From CAYVDH01 sp964450355 (GTDB lineage Bacteria; Bacteroidota; Bacteroidia; NS11-12g; UBA955), in NCBI GenBank assembly GCA_964450355.1, contig CAYVDH010000108.1, forward strand, positions 1-11,726: a stretch of 11,726 bases of DNA. Reading direction: 5' to 3'. The translations under genes were made by a program, and so were the position numbers. Numbering within the stretch: position 1 is the stretch's first letter; each line of letters opens with the position of its first letter. Shown here in pieces: positions 1 to 6,849 of this stretch. The notes under the pieces were generated by a model. It was not told the origin of the DNA. It saw only the letters and a list, made by a program, of their open reading frames with translations, and did no database searches.

Positions 1-8
1 TAATTATT

Positions 9-884
9 TTAGTATTTGAAGAAGAATTGAACGAAATCATCATCTCTTCCAGTAACATCTTCAACTTGGCTAATTCCAATTACCATGTAAGTATATTGAC
101 CGCCTCTTTCAACTTTAGCAAGTATTAAATCACCAATTGCTATGTTTGAAACCATATCGCTAATATTTGCTGTGTTAGCATTCCATAAAGCAATGATATC
201 ATCAGTAGATTTAATTTGAGTGTAAGTTTTAGTGAATGTTGTTTTAATGAAACGAGTGTTGTTGCCTGATTTCCATTTTAAACTCAATAAGTCAGAAGTA
301 GATTGATCAATGATATCTCTTACAGAAGTGTTAGTATTGTCTGCAGTAGAAATGTTTTCATTACCTATTAAATCATAAGCTCCAAAACCAGCACCTTTGT
401 TGTTGTAAACTGTTTGATCTACTACTTCTAACAATGGTCCAAAAACTACAATTTTAATAGTAGCAGATGAAGTTGTTTGATCTTTGTCAGTAGCATAAAA
501 AGTGTAAGTGTAAGTTCCTTTAGTAGAAGGTAATTTGAAAGAAATATCTTTGTTACATGTTTTAGTATTTGAAGTAAAAGTAGAATCAGGGAAAATACTA
601 GGAACAGTAACTTCTGCATCGCTGTTTAATTTTTGAGTCATTCTGAAAGTTTTTAAGTTCACTTCTGAAGAGATTCTAACTCCAATTTTAATGTCAGTTC
701 CAGTCTCTAATGAACCATCAGCAAAGGTGTAACCTGTAAAAGTTCCATTGTTGTTTTGGAAAGTAATGGTAGGTTTTGGGGTGTTGTTAGTTCCACTACC
801 ATTTCCATCATCACCTTTACATCCACTTAGTAAAACTACAGCAGCTAAAGCAATGCTTAATGTTGAATAAATTAATTTTTTCAT
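9..884 (-). CDS. Putative surface-exposed lipoprotein, function unknown
   Basis: A 291-residue protein with a clear lipoprotein signal: two lysines, a hydrophobic stretch (residues about 5-19), then LSGC with the lipidated cysteine at residue 22. The residues just after it (KGDDGNGSG) are acidic and flexible, resembling the export signal that sends Bacteroidota lipoproteins to the outer face of the outer membrane. Residues about 38-148 are beta-rich with alternating hydrophobic residues and look like an Ig/PKD-type domain ending in TIKIVVFG. The remainder (about 150-291) is a second domain I do not recognise. It starts at the ATG at 884, which puts the signal peptide at the N-terminus, and ends in TAA at 9-11. 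A good promoter lies just upstream. It is transcribed away from the sugar transporter. The lipoprotein call is strong; the surface location and Ig-like fold are inference. Confidence 0.85.
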   Translation of the reverse strand: MKKLIYSTLSIALAAVVLLSGCKGDDGNGSGTNNTPKPTITFQNNNGTFTGYTFADGSLETGTDIKIGVRISSEVNLKTFRMTQKLNSDAEVTVPSIFPDSTFTSNTKTCNKDISFKLPSTKGTYTYTFYATDKDQTTSSATIKIVVFGPLLEVVDQTVYNNKGAGFGAYDLIGNENISTADNTNTSVRDIIDQSTSDLLSLKWKSGNNTRFIKTTFTKTYTQIKSTDDIIALWNANTANISDMVSNIAIGDLILAKVERGGQYTYMVIGISQVEDVTGRDDDFVQFFFKY

Positions 885-914
885 AAAATTATTAAATTGT
901 ATTTTTTAGTATTG

Positions 915-951
915 CAAATATAACAACAATTATTCCAAAAATATTCAAAAA
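915..951 (-). promoter_or_regulatory. Predicted Bacteroidota promoter for the lipoprotein at 9-884
   Basis: Read on the minus strand, TATATTTG (915-922) matches the Bacteroidota -7 consensus TAnnTTTG exactly and ends 30 nt before the ATG at 884. A TTTTTG (946-951) provides a -33 element with a 23-nt spacer, the upper limit of the known range. A second TTTG at 936-939 is too close (13 nt). The region is AT-rich, so the -7 match carries most of the weight. Confidence 0.55.
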
Positions 952-976
952 CTTGTTTATTATTGAAAAATATTCA
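937..976. repeat. Two copies of an 11-bp direct repeat in a divergent promoter region
   Basis: AAAAATATTCA occurs at 937-947 and again at 966-976, with starts 29 bp apart. The left copy overlaps the predicted -33 element of the minus-strand lipoprotein promoter. The right copy lies 7 bp before the ATG of the MFS transporter. This placement would suit an operator serving both genes, but the motif is AT-rich and could recur by chance. Confidence 0.35.
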
Positions 977-983
977 CTTTTAA

Positions 984-2420
984 ATGATTACTTTGAATAA
1001 AAATAATGAAGTTGATTCTTCAAAATCAGCATTTTACCTATTAATTTGTGTGTTTTTCTTTTGGGGATTTGTTGCCGCAAGCAATGATATTTTAATTCCA
1101 ATATTTAAAAAAGCCTTGAACCTCAAACAGTGGCAATCTCAATTAATTTCAGTTACATTTTATGTTGCATACACTGTTGGCTCAATAGCCTATTTGCTGT
1201 ATGAAAAATTTTCAAATGATGATTTTCTATCTAAAATAGGGTATAAAAAAGGTTTGATATTAGGACTAGGTATTTCAGCTTTTGGTACATTGTTGTTTTA
1301 TCCTGCTGCTCAATCTGGTTCTTTTAATTTACTATTATTAGGATTGTTTATTGTTGGCTTGGGATTTTCATTGCAACAAACTGCAGCAAATCCACTTGTT
1401 ATCAATATTGGGGATAAATTGAGGAGCTCACAAAGATTAAGCATGGCAGGAGGGGTGAATAACATTGGTACTACCATTGGTCCTATATTGGTTAGTTATG
1501 CTATATTTAATCAAATAGGAGCTGCTACAAACATCAATTTAGAAAATGTGAAAATACCTTATTTGGTTTTAGGAGCTAGTTTTGTTTTGGTAGCATTTTT
1601 AATTCATTTTTCTAAAATTCCTAATTTTTTAAATTCATCAACTGAAATCAAAGAATTTAAGGCGATTCCAAACATTGAGTCTCAGAAAAAATCAGCTCTT
1701 CAATACCCTCAGTTGGTGTTAGGTATGATTGCTATTTTTATATATGTTGGTGTTGAAGTATCTAATGGTGCAAATTTGAGTGAATATTTAAAACAATATT
1801 GTGGGCTTAATGAAAAAGAAATAACTCCTTTTATTTCCTTGTATTGGGGAAGTTTAATGATTGGTCGTTGGGCATCATCAGCCTCTGTATTCACTGAAAA
1901 TAAAATTTACAGTGCTTTGCTTAAATGGATAATGCCTTATTTAGCTTTTGCTTTATTTCTTTTAGTCAATTTAATTGCGGGATACGACATTGATCAATTT
2001 TATTTTTATGCAGTGATTATCGTAGTACTAGTTTTAGCCGATATCATAAGCAAAGGCGACCCTTCCAAACAATTGATGTTGTATTCTGGTTTAGGTGTAT
2101 TGTTTTTAACGATAGGGATGGCCATGCCAGGGATTAAAGGAGCGATGGCGTTTGTTAGTGTTGGATTGTTTTGCAGCACACTTTGGCCCTGTATTTTTAC
2201 TTTAGCTATTCAAGGTTTGGGAAAATTCACAAATCAAGGGTCAAGTTATTTAATCATGATGATTATGGGAGGTGGAATAGTTAGTTTTATACAAAGTTAT
2301 TTATCAGAAAATCATCTTTTGGGGATTAATTTGAGCTATTTGGTTGGAGTTTTATGCTTTTTATATTTGCTTTTTTATGGTTGGAAGACCGGTAAAATAA
2401 GCAAGAATTCGCAATTATAA
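984..2420 (+). CDS. Sugar MFS transporter, FucP/GluP-like (FGHS family)
   Basis: A 478-residue polytopic inner-membrane protein with about 12 hydrophobic segments, probably a proton- or cation-coupled sugar symporter. The N-terminal segment FFFWGFVAASNDILIP (residues 24-39) and LQQTAANPLV (130-139) match signature regions of the fucose/glucose-galactose symporter family (E. coli FucP, Brucella GluP). D35 aligns with FucP D46, the key proton-coupling aspartate. Where FucP has glutamate (E135, in LETAANP) this protein has Q132, which from memory is usual for the GluP-like branch. The charged central loop (about 210-240) separates the two six-helix halves. At 478 residues it is somewhat longer than the usual 410-440. 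The substrate cannot be read from sequence. It starts at the ATG at 984 with no Shine-Dalgarno. The stop overlaps that of the next gene on the opposite strand. Confidence 0.85.
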   Translation: MITLNKNNEVDSSKSAFYLLICVFFFWGFVAASNDILIPIFKKALNLKQWQSQLISVTFYVAYTVGSIAYLLYEKFSNDDFLSKIGYKKGLILGLGISAFGTLLFYPAAQSGSFNLLLLGLFIVGLGFSLQQTAANPLVINIGDKLRSSQRLSMAGGVNNIGTTIGPILVSYAIFNQIGAATNINLENVKIPYLVLGASFVLVAFLIHFSKIPNFLNSSTEIKEFKAIPNIESQKKSALQYPQLVLGMIAIFIYVGVEVSNGANLSEYLKQYCGLNEKEITPFISLYWGSLMIGRWASSASVFTENKIYSALLKWIMPYLAFALFLLVNLIAGYDIDQFYFYAVIIVVLVLADIISKGDPSKQLMLYSGLGVLFLTIGMAMPGIKGAMAFVSVGLFCSTLWPCIFTLAIQGLGKFTNQGSSYLIMMIMGGGIVSFIQSYLSENHLLGINLSYLVGVLCFLYLLFYGWKTGKISKNSQL

Positions 2421-2843
2421 TTCGATATACACTTCCCAGTTTTCTACTGCTAAATCCAGTTCAACCCAAGCTACTGTATTTTTCTCTAATTCCAAAAACA
2501 TCACCCTTCTGTCTAATCCTGTTGTTTTATCAACAAAAACTCTTAAACTGAGGATTTTATATTTTTTATTGCCATATTCACAAGGTAATATTTTAACATC
2601 AAAATCTCCGTCTAAGAAAAAATACTCATAAAAATCATCGCCAGTTTCTTTGTTGTATGTAGCATTTGGATTAGGGAACCTTGTTTTTTTATAATATTGA
2701 ATGTGTTTAAATCCATTTTGAGGACAAGGGCTAATTGTAACAGAATCGCCAACAGAAAGAGCTTTGGTACTGTCCATTGTTTTGGCAAACAATGAATTGG
2801 AATAAAATATAGAAAAAGTGATTAAAATAAGTAGCTGCTTCAT
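2415..2843 (-). CDS. Small secreted protein of unknown function
   Basis: Starting at the ATG at 2843 gives 142 residues opening with MKQLLILITFSIFYSNSLFA, a textbook Sec signal peptide probably cut after the alanine at residue 20. An in-frame ATG 26 codons upstream (2921) would bury this signal behind a charged tail, so I reject it. The mature part is about 120 residues, rich in beta-type segments and aromatic residues, with two cysteines (C40 in SPCPQNG and C88 in LPCEYG) that could pair in the periplasm. I do not recognise the family. It converges with the MFS transporter and its stop codon overlaps that gene's end by 6 nt. It is divergent from the PUR-alpha-like gene with about 104 bp between. 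Its reality rests on the signal peptide and an intact frame with good codon use. Confidence 0.75.
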   Translation of the reverse strand: MKQLLILITFSIFYSNSLFAKTMDSTKALSVGDSVTISPCPQNGFKHIQYYKKTRFPNPNATYNKETGDDFYEYFFLDGDFDVKILPCEYGNKKYKILSLRVFVDKTTGLDRRVMFLELEKNTVAWVELDLAVENWEVYIEL

Positions 2844-2947
2844 TTTGTAATTATCTTGCAATTTATCTGCCAATTTAATGCAATTTTTTTGTTTTCTAAA
2901 AAAAAGATTGTTATTTAGCACAATATTTTTTCATTATTTCACTACCA

Positions 2948-3244
2948 ATGGACGAAAACAAAGACAAAAACAGCATATTCTCTAAGCGTGTAAAAGCTGG
3001 CAAAAGAACTTATTTTTTTGATGTAAGAAGCACCAAAAGCAATGATTATTATTTAACCATAACTGAAAGTACTAAAAAATTTGAAGATGGTAATTATGTG
3101 AAATCGAAAATATTCTTATATAAAGAAGATTTTAATAAATTTACTGAAGCATTAAATGAAACAGTAAAACATGTTAAAAGTGAATTAATGCCAGAATACA
3201 ATTACGATGAATTTACTCGTAATGATTCTGACTCTAACAATTAA
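2948..3244 (+). CDS. PUR-alpha-like nucleic-acid-binding protein (DUF3276 type)
   Basis: A 98-residue soluble cytoplasmic protein. The pattern IFSKRVKAGKRTYFFDVRST (residues 10-29), then KSNDYYLTITES and YVKSKIFLYKEDF, reads as a basic beta-sheet followed by an amphipathic helix (about 61-80, FNKFTEALNETVKHVKSEL). This is the single PUR repeat of bacterial PUR-alpha-like proteins, widespread in Bacteroidota and related to Borrelia BpuR, which binds DNA and RNA. The length fits. The acidic, asparagine-rich tail is variable in the family. It is probably a nucleic-acid-binding regulator or chaperone; the target is unknown. It starts at the ATG at 2948. Its stop overlaps the porQ stop on the other strand by 4 nt (TTAA). 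Confidence 0.85.
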   Translation: MDENKDKNSIFSKRVKAGKRTYFFDVRSTKSNDYYLTITESTKKFEDGNYVKSKIFLYKEDFNKFTEALNETVKHVKSELMPEYNYDEFTRNDSDSNN

Positions 3245-4281
3245 TTTTTCTTAAATTCACTAAAGTTTACAAGCAAACTAAATTGATTGGCATTGTAACC
3301 AGGAAACATGGAACTACTTCCATAGCTTATTATGAATTTACTGATTTTAAAACCTAAGCCCCAACTAAAACCGCTGGTTCCTCTTTTTTGTTCAGGAGAT
3401 ACTTCTTTTCTACGTTGGTGATTGTATCCAAATCTTATTACAAAGTTTTTACTGAAATTAAGCTCTCCACCTAAGGCAAAATGTCTTAAAATGTTGTCAC
3501 CTATAGTCATTTTTTTTGTTTTCACATTTCCATTTTCATCCCTTTCATTTGTTTCGGTGATGGTGTACCTCATGTCCGGTTTTTGAAGTTGGTTGAAAAT
3601 TAAATGGTATCTGAAAGGAAGGTGTTTTAACTTTTTACTGATGCTAAAGGCCAATTCAAATGGTAAATTTTGTCTATCAGTTCCACTGTATGGTATTGCT
3701 TGAAAACCTATGTTTCTTGCAAAAGCAGTTAAATTTAAATTCTTTGCTGTGTCGGTATATATTGCTGATAAATCACTGCTTAAACCATTGCTAACATAAC
3801 TTTCGTATATGGAATAAATGTATTTAAAATTCGCTCCAACTCTGATTTTAGGTTTTATTTGATTGCTATATGACAAATTAATGCATTGGTCGTTGGCAGT
3901 AAATGTACCAGTAGATACACCATTGCTGGAATAACCATTGAATTTCCCATAATCTACATATAAAATGCTTAGTCCAAAATTTCCTTTGTCTTTAATACTT
4001 CGGGCATAAGAAAAATAACCTGAATTGATGTCTGAAATATAATTGTTGTATGAGCTAAAAAAATGATTGTTCATTTTGGGAGATAATATGGCAGGGTTTT
4101 GCCATGCTGAACTGATATCATTGTCGCTACTGCTGATAAAATTACTTCCCAATGCTAAACTTTTGGCAGAGGGATTCAAGTTTAAAAAAGAAAATACCCC
4201 CTTGCCAGCAACTTGTGACTCCAGTTTAAAAGATTGAAAAACGATGAGTAAGTATAGCAATTTTTTCATGGATAATGACAT
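3241..4281 (-). CDS. porQ: Type IX secretion system protein PorQ
   Basis: An outer-membrane beta-barrel protein of the PorV/PorQ family, about 342-346 residues, part of the type IX secretion machinery. In Porphyromonas, PorQ works with PorU, PorV and PorZ in attaching secreted cargo to the surface. The N-terminus is a signal peptide (MKKLLYLLIVFQSFKLESQ). It is followed by the family's hallmark opening, GVFSFLNLNPSAKSLALGSN, then DNDISSAWQNPAIL, then many alternating amphipathic strands (SYARSIKDKGNFGLSILYVD and so on) and a C-terminal strand ending in FSLLVNF. Two ATGs are possible, at 4281 and 4269. The second (MKKLL) gives the cleaner signal peptide and I prefer it, although 4281 is given as the outer limit. 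It lies 60 nt downstream of the ZIP gene on the same strand and may be the last gene of that operon. PorQ versus another PorV-like paralogue is the main uncertainty. Confidence 0.85.
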   Translation of the reverse strand: MSLSMKKLLYLLIVFQSFKLESQVAGKGVFSFLNLNPSAKSLALGSNFISSSDNDISSAWQNPAILSPKMNNHFFSSYNNYISDINSGYFSYARSIKDKGNFGLSILYVDYGKFNGYSSNGVSTGTFTANDQCINLSYSNQIKPKIRVGANFKYIYSIYESYVSNGLSSDLSAIYTDTAKNLNLTAFARNIGFQAIPYSGTDRQNLPFELAFSISKKLKHLPFRYHLIFNQLQKPDMRYTITETNERDENGNVKTKKMTIGDNILRHFALGGELNFSKNFVIRFGYNHQRRKEVSPEQKRGTSGFSWGLGFKISKFIISYGSSSMFPGYNANQFSLLVNFSEFKKN

Positions 4282-4341
4282 GCAAAATAATGTTTAAAAG
4301 TTGTAAAAATTGTATTTATTAGTAAAAAATGACAAAAAAAA

Positions 4342-5064
4342 TTATCCAATCAAACAAGCAAGATAGGAAACTAACATGCCAGCAAGTATAAAAATCCATT
4401 TTTTCAATCCTTCTTTTTTCCATAAAGATTGTTCATACACGACTATGGTGCTGATGTGTAAAAATGTACCAGCAATGATTCCTGTAATGGCAAAAGACAC
4501 TTCATCAGAAATTAAATTCTCTTTGTGAATAGTGTAACCAGAGAAAAATCCTAAAGACGTTGATAAGATATAAACCAGAAGTAAGATAGCAATGGTGTGT
4601 TTGGTTTTGATTTTTTGAAAAAGTAATATGGCTAGTGAAAATGCTGCAGGTATTTCATGGATAGAAATGCCTACAACCATTCCAGAAAATTGGTTGCCAT
4701 CTTCATTGAAATTCAATCCTGCCGAATATCCTTCAAACAAAGCGTGCAATAACAATCCAAAATACAGAAAAAAAATGTTTTTTGGCAATTGGTGATGATG
4801 GATATGCCCATGGTCAATGCCACCTGTGAATTTTTCTATGATAATTTGTACAAAAAAACCTATTGCCACCCATATTCCTGCCATTTTTAAGTTGTCAAAT
4901 AATTCTGGTAACAAGCAAAATAATGCCACTCCCAATAAAAAAGCCCCACTGAACAATACAGTAAATGAAATGAAATTCTGACTGTCTTTTTTGAACTTTA
5001 AATACAGTATAATTCCAAGTAAAGGGCCAAATATCAGCGTTAATATTGAATAAATTAATCCCAT
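4342..5064 (-). CDS. ZIP family divalent metal transporter
   Basis: A 240-residue inner-membrane protein with about 8 hydrophobic segments, the normal ZIP size. It likely imports zinc, iron or another divalent metal. Metal-site motifs are visible: HALFEG (residues 107-112, TM4) and HEIPAA (136-141, TM5), the two helices that form the ZIP binuclear metal centre. The TM5 motif has AAFS where many ZIPs have HE(L)GD, so the second site may be altered. A histidine-rich cytoplasmic loop (DHGHIHHH, 84-91) sits between TM3 and TM4 as is typical. Another histidine (H203) lies in the following helix region. The start ATG at 5064 lies inside the end of the PAP2 gene (10-nt overlap, different frame), which implies translational coupling. 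Metal specificity is not determinable. Confidence 0.88.
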   Translation of the reverse strand: MGLIYSILTLIFGPLLGIILYLKFKKDSQNFISFTVLFSGAFLLGVALFCLLPELFDNLKMAGIWVAIGFFVQIIIEKFTGGIDHGHIHHHQLPKNIFFLYFGLLLHALFEGYSAGLNFNEDGNQFSGMVVGISIHEIPAAFSLAILLFQKIKTKHTIAILLLVYILSTSLGFFSGYTIHKENLISDEVSFAITGIIAGTFLHISTIVVYEQSLWKKEGLKKWIFILAGMLVSYLACLIG

Positions 5065-5612
5065 TTGATTTTTTTAATTGTAAATTGATATCCATAAAAA
5101 CAAAGTAAACCGATAGCTGCTCCTATCAACCCTCCAACCAAAACATCGCTTGGGTAGTGGACTCCACAATACACTCTACTGTATGCAATTGCGGCTGCCC
5201 ATAGCAACCAAAATAAACTGTTTTTATCTTTTTTAAATCCATAAAAACCAATCAATAATAAGGCAATGGCAAAGTGATTAGCTGCGTGAGATGAAGGCAT
5301 GCTACCAGTATCATTGCATGGGTCAAGAACTCTTGGAGTAAGCTCCACAACATGACAAGGTCTTTCTCGTTTTATCCAAGGTTTTATAACTCCACTTGTC
5401 AAACGGTCTGCAAACAAAATACTCAAACCCCAAAAGACAATCATAATAATGGTTTTTTTACCATGAGATTTAGACATGAAAAAGATGACAATGCAATAAA
5501 AAGGTATCCAAAAATATTTGTCAGAAAATTTTACCATTAAAAAATCCAACCATTCTGTAGTTAATTGTTGATTGATGAGTTGGAAAAGCGATGTATCGAT
5601 GTTTAAAATCAT
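5055..5612 (-). CDS. PAP2-family membrane phosphatase (lipid or undecaprenyl-PP phosphatase type)
   Basis: A 185-residue integral membrane protein with all three PAP2 signature motifs: KPWIKRERP (K77 to R84-P85, the KxxxxxxRP motif), PSSH (106-109, the catalytic-domain PSGH motif), and SRVYCGVHYPSD (S145, R146, H152, D156, the SRxxxxxHxxxD motif). H152 is the expected phosphorylated nucleophile and H109 the acid/base. About 5-6 transmembrane segments place the active site on the periplasmic side. Family members dephosphorylate undecaprenyl diphosphate (BcrC-like), phosphatidylglycerol phosphate or other lipid phosphates. The sequence does not decide which. The ATG at 5612 overlaps the methyltransferase stop (ATGA), and its end overlaps the ZIP start. 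The three genes form one tightly coupled operon. Confidence 0.9.
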   Translation of the reverse strand: MILNIDTSLFQLINQQLTTEWLDFLMVKFSDKYFWIPFYCIVIFFMSKSHGKKTIIMIVFWGLSILFADRLTSGVIKPWIKRERPCHVVELTPRVLDPCNDTGSMPSSHAANHFAIALLLIGFYGFKKDKNSLFWLLWAAAIAYSRVYCGVHYPSDVLVGGLIGAAIGLLCFYGYQFTIKKIKWD

Positions 5613-6331
5613 TGTTTTTGTGATAAAATTATTAATCTTTCGGATGTTTCTTGGTTAAATGAATTCAGATTGTAATCTCCCCATAATTTTAATGTGTTTA
5701 AATTCGATTGATGATATAAATGTTCAAAGTTTTCTAAAGTCAATAAGTCAACCCTTTCTTGGTATTTCTCCTTTGTCCCTTTGTCATTTATTTCTATGGT
5801 TTTGATTAATGTGTTGTTATCAACTGTTTTTGTAATTGTAAATAATATGCCATTTAATTCTATTGAGTTTTCTGGGATTAAATGTTTAATCACGTAGTTA
5901 GAATTAAAGTAATCTTGAATGAACAATCCGTTTTTTTTTAATGAATAGTACACTGAATTTAATGTCATTAAATTGTCATTTTTGTCATCAAAATAACCAA
6001 AGCTAGTGAATAAATTCACTATTAAATCAAACTCATTTTCGATGAATGGAATTCGCATGTCATGAACATAAAATGTAAGAGAATTGTTTTCATTTTTTTT
6101 AGCAAATTTAATGCTTTCTTCGCTTAAGTCTATTCCTGTAACATTATGCCCCAATTGATTCAACGTTTGTGAGTGTCTTCCTTTTCCGCATGCTAAATCC
6201 AGTATTTTAATTGAGTTTAAATTCAATTCTGAATGGATATTGTTGATGAATTTTTGAGCTTCAGATTCGTCTCTATTCGAATACAATAAATGATAATAAG
6301 GTGAATTGAACCAATCTTTAAACCAAGCCAT
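5609..6331 (-). CDS. Class I SAM-dependent methyltransferase
   Basis: A 240-residue cytoplasmic protein beginning MAWFKDWFNSPYYHLLYSNR, an opening I recognise from a Bacteroidota methyltransferase group. Motif I is DLACGKGRH (residues 45-53), which binds SAM. The acidic residue ending strand 2 is in GIDLS (66-70). DMR (91-93) and FDLIVNLFTSFGYF (101-114) are motifs II/III of the Rossmann fold. The substrate is unknown; small molecules, lipids or quinone-like compounds are all possible. The start is the ATG at 6331, preceded by an A-rich stretch ending AGGA. An open frame continues upstream to 6490 but runs antisense into a lipoprotein gene and gives a cysteine-rich nonsense N-terminus. First gene of the coupled operon: its TGA overlaps the PAP2 ATG. 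Confidence 0.88.
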   Translation of the reverse strand: MAWFKDWFNSPYYHLLYSNRDESEAQKFINNIHSELNLNSIKILDLACGKGRHSQTLNQLGHNVTGIDLSEESIKFAKKNENNSLTFYVHDMRIPFIENEFDLIVNLFTSFGYFDDKNDNLMTLNSVYYSLKKNGLFIQDYFNSNYVIKHLIPENSIELNGILFTITKTVDNNTLIKTIEINDKGTKEKYQERVDLLTLENFEHLYHQSNLNTLKLWGDYNLNSFNQETSERLIILSQKQ

Positions 6332-6345
6332 TCCTTTTTTTATGA

Positions 6346-6377
6346 TTTGCAAAATAAGTCCTTTTTTATTACTTTTG
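6346..6377 (+). promoter_or_regulatory. Consensus Bacteroidota promoter with start site at or next to the ATG
   Basis: TTTG (6346-6349), a 20-nt spacer, then TACTTTTG (6370-6377) match the TTTG-N19-21-TAnnTTTG consensus exactly. The element ends only 4 nt before the ATG at 6382, so the transcript would start at or very near the start codon. No other methionine is available in the signal peptide, so the mRNA is predicted to be leaderless or nearly so. Confidence 0.65.
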
Positions 6378-6381
6378 TTAT

Positions 6382-6849
6382 ATGAAAAATTTATCTGTAG
6401 CTTTTCTTTTATTATTTTCTGTTGTAATTTACCATTCTTGCAAAGAAAAAGACAACAATAACAACAATAACAGCGACAATACACCCTCAAAATCTAAAGC
6501 AGAATTATTGACCCAAAAAAAATGGAAAGTAAGTTCCATCAATGCCAGTGGAACTGAGGTTTGGATTTTAGTTCCACCATGTAACATGGACAATACTTAT
6601 GAGTTCAAAACGTCTAACATTTTAACTGGATTTGATATTCCTACTAAATGTAATTCTACTGACCCAGATAGCACAAACAGTCCTTATGCATTGATTAGCA
6701 ACAATACTAAGATTTATTTAAATGCTAAATTATCTTCAACTATCACCATAGATGATACCACAGACATAGTTCAATTGGATGAAAATACGCTCAAGTTAAG
6801 CATTGAATATTCGTCTATTCCTGCAGTATTAACATTTGTGCATCCATGA
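6382..6849 (+). CDS. Small lipoprotein with lipocalin-like pattern, first of a tandem pair
   Basis: A 155-residue protein. The signal peptide (MKNLSVAFLLLFSVVIYHSC) ends in the likely lipidated cysteine C20. YHSC departs from the enterobacterial lipobox but is the kind accepted in Bacteroidota. The tether KEKD followed by six asparagines is charged and flexible and might act as a surface-export signal. From about residue 42, LLTQKKWKV and repeated beta-type segments suggest a lipocalin-like or similar barrel domain of Bacteroidota lipoproteins; this is inference. C67 and C90 may form a disulphide. PDSTNS (95-100), W48 and W61 are shared with the next gene. The stop overlaps the next ATG (ATGA), so the pair is co-translated. 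Function unknown. Confidence 0.8.
   Translation: MKNLSVAFLLLFSVVIYHSCKEKDNNNNNNSDNTPSKSKAELLTQKKWKVSSINASGTEVWILVPPCNMDNTYEFKTSNILTGFDIPTKCNSTDPDSTNSPYALISNNTKIYLNAKLSSTITIDDTTDIVQLDENTLKLSIEYSSIPAVLTFVHP
6454..6471 (+). repeat. Perfect 9-bp tandem repeat encoding the poly-Asn tether
   Basis: AACAATAAC occurs twice in a row and, in frame, encodes six asparagines directly after the lipidated cysteine region. Gain or loss of a unit would change tether length by three residues without breaking the gene. Confidence 0.7.

Noticed and set aside
1390..1410. Loss of the FucP E135 glutamate in the MFS transporter as a sign of inactivity
   Set aside because: Glutamine at this position is, as far as I recall, normal in GluP-like members, and the rest of the protein is intact.
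2844..2921. 26-codon upstream extension of the small secreted protein
   Set aside because: It would place a polar, charged tail in front of an otherwise perfect signal peptide.
2908..2931. TTG and TATTTTTT as a promoter for the PUR-alpha-like gene
   Set aside because: The -7 lacks the final G and the spacer to TTG is 13 nt, below the 17-23 nt range.
4895..5095. Minus-strand 66-codon frame across the PAP2/ZIP junction
   Set aside because: It lies out of frame within two well-supported genes and resembles no known protein.
6332..6490. N-terminal extension of the methyltransferase frame
   Set aside because: It runs antisense through the start of the 6382 lipoprotein, encodes an unlikely cysteine/tyrosine-rich stretch, and the recognisable family N-terminus begins at the ATG at 6331.
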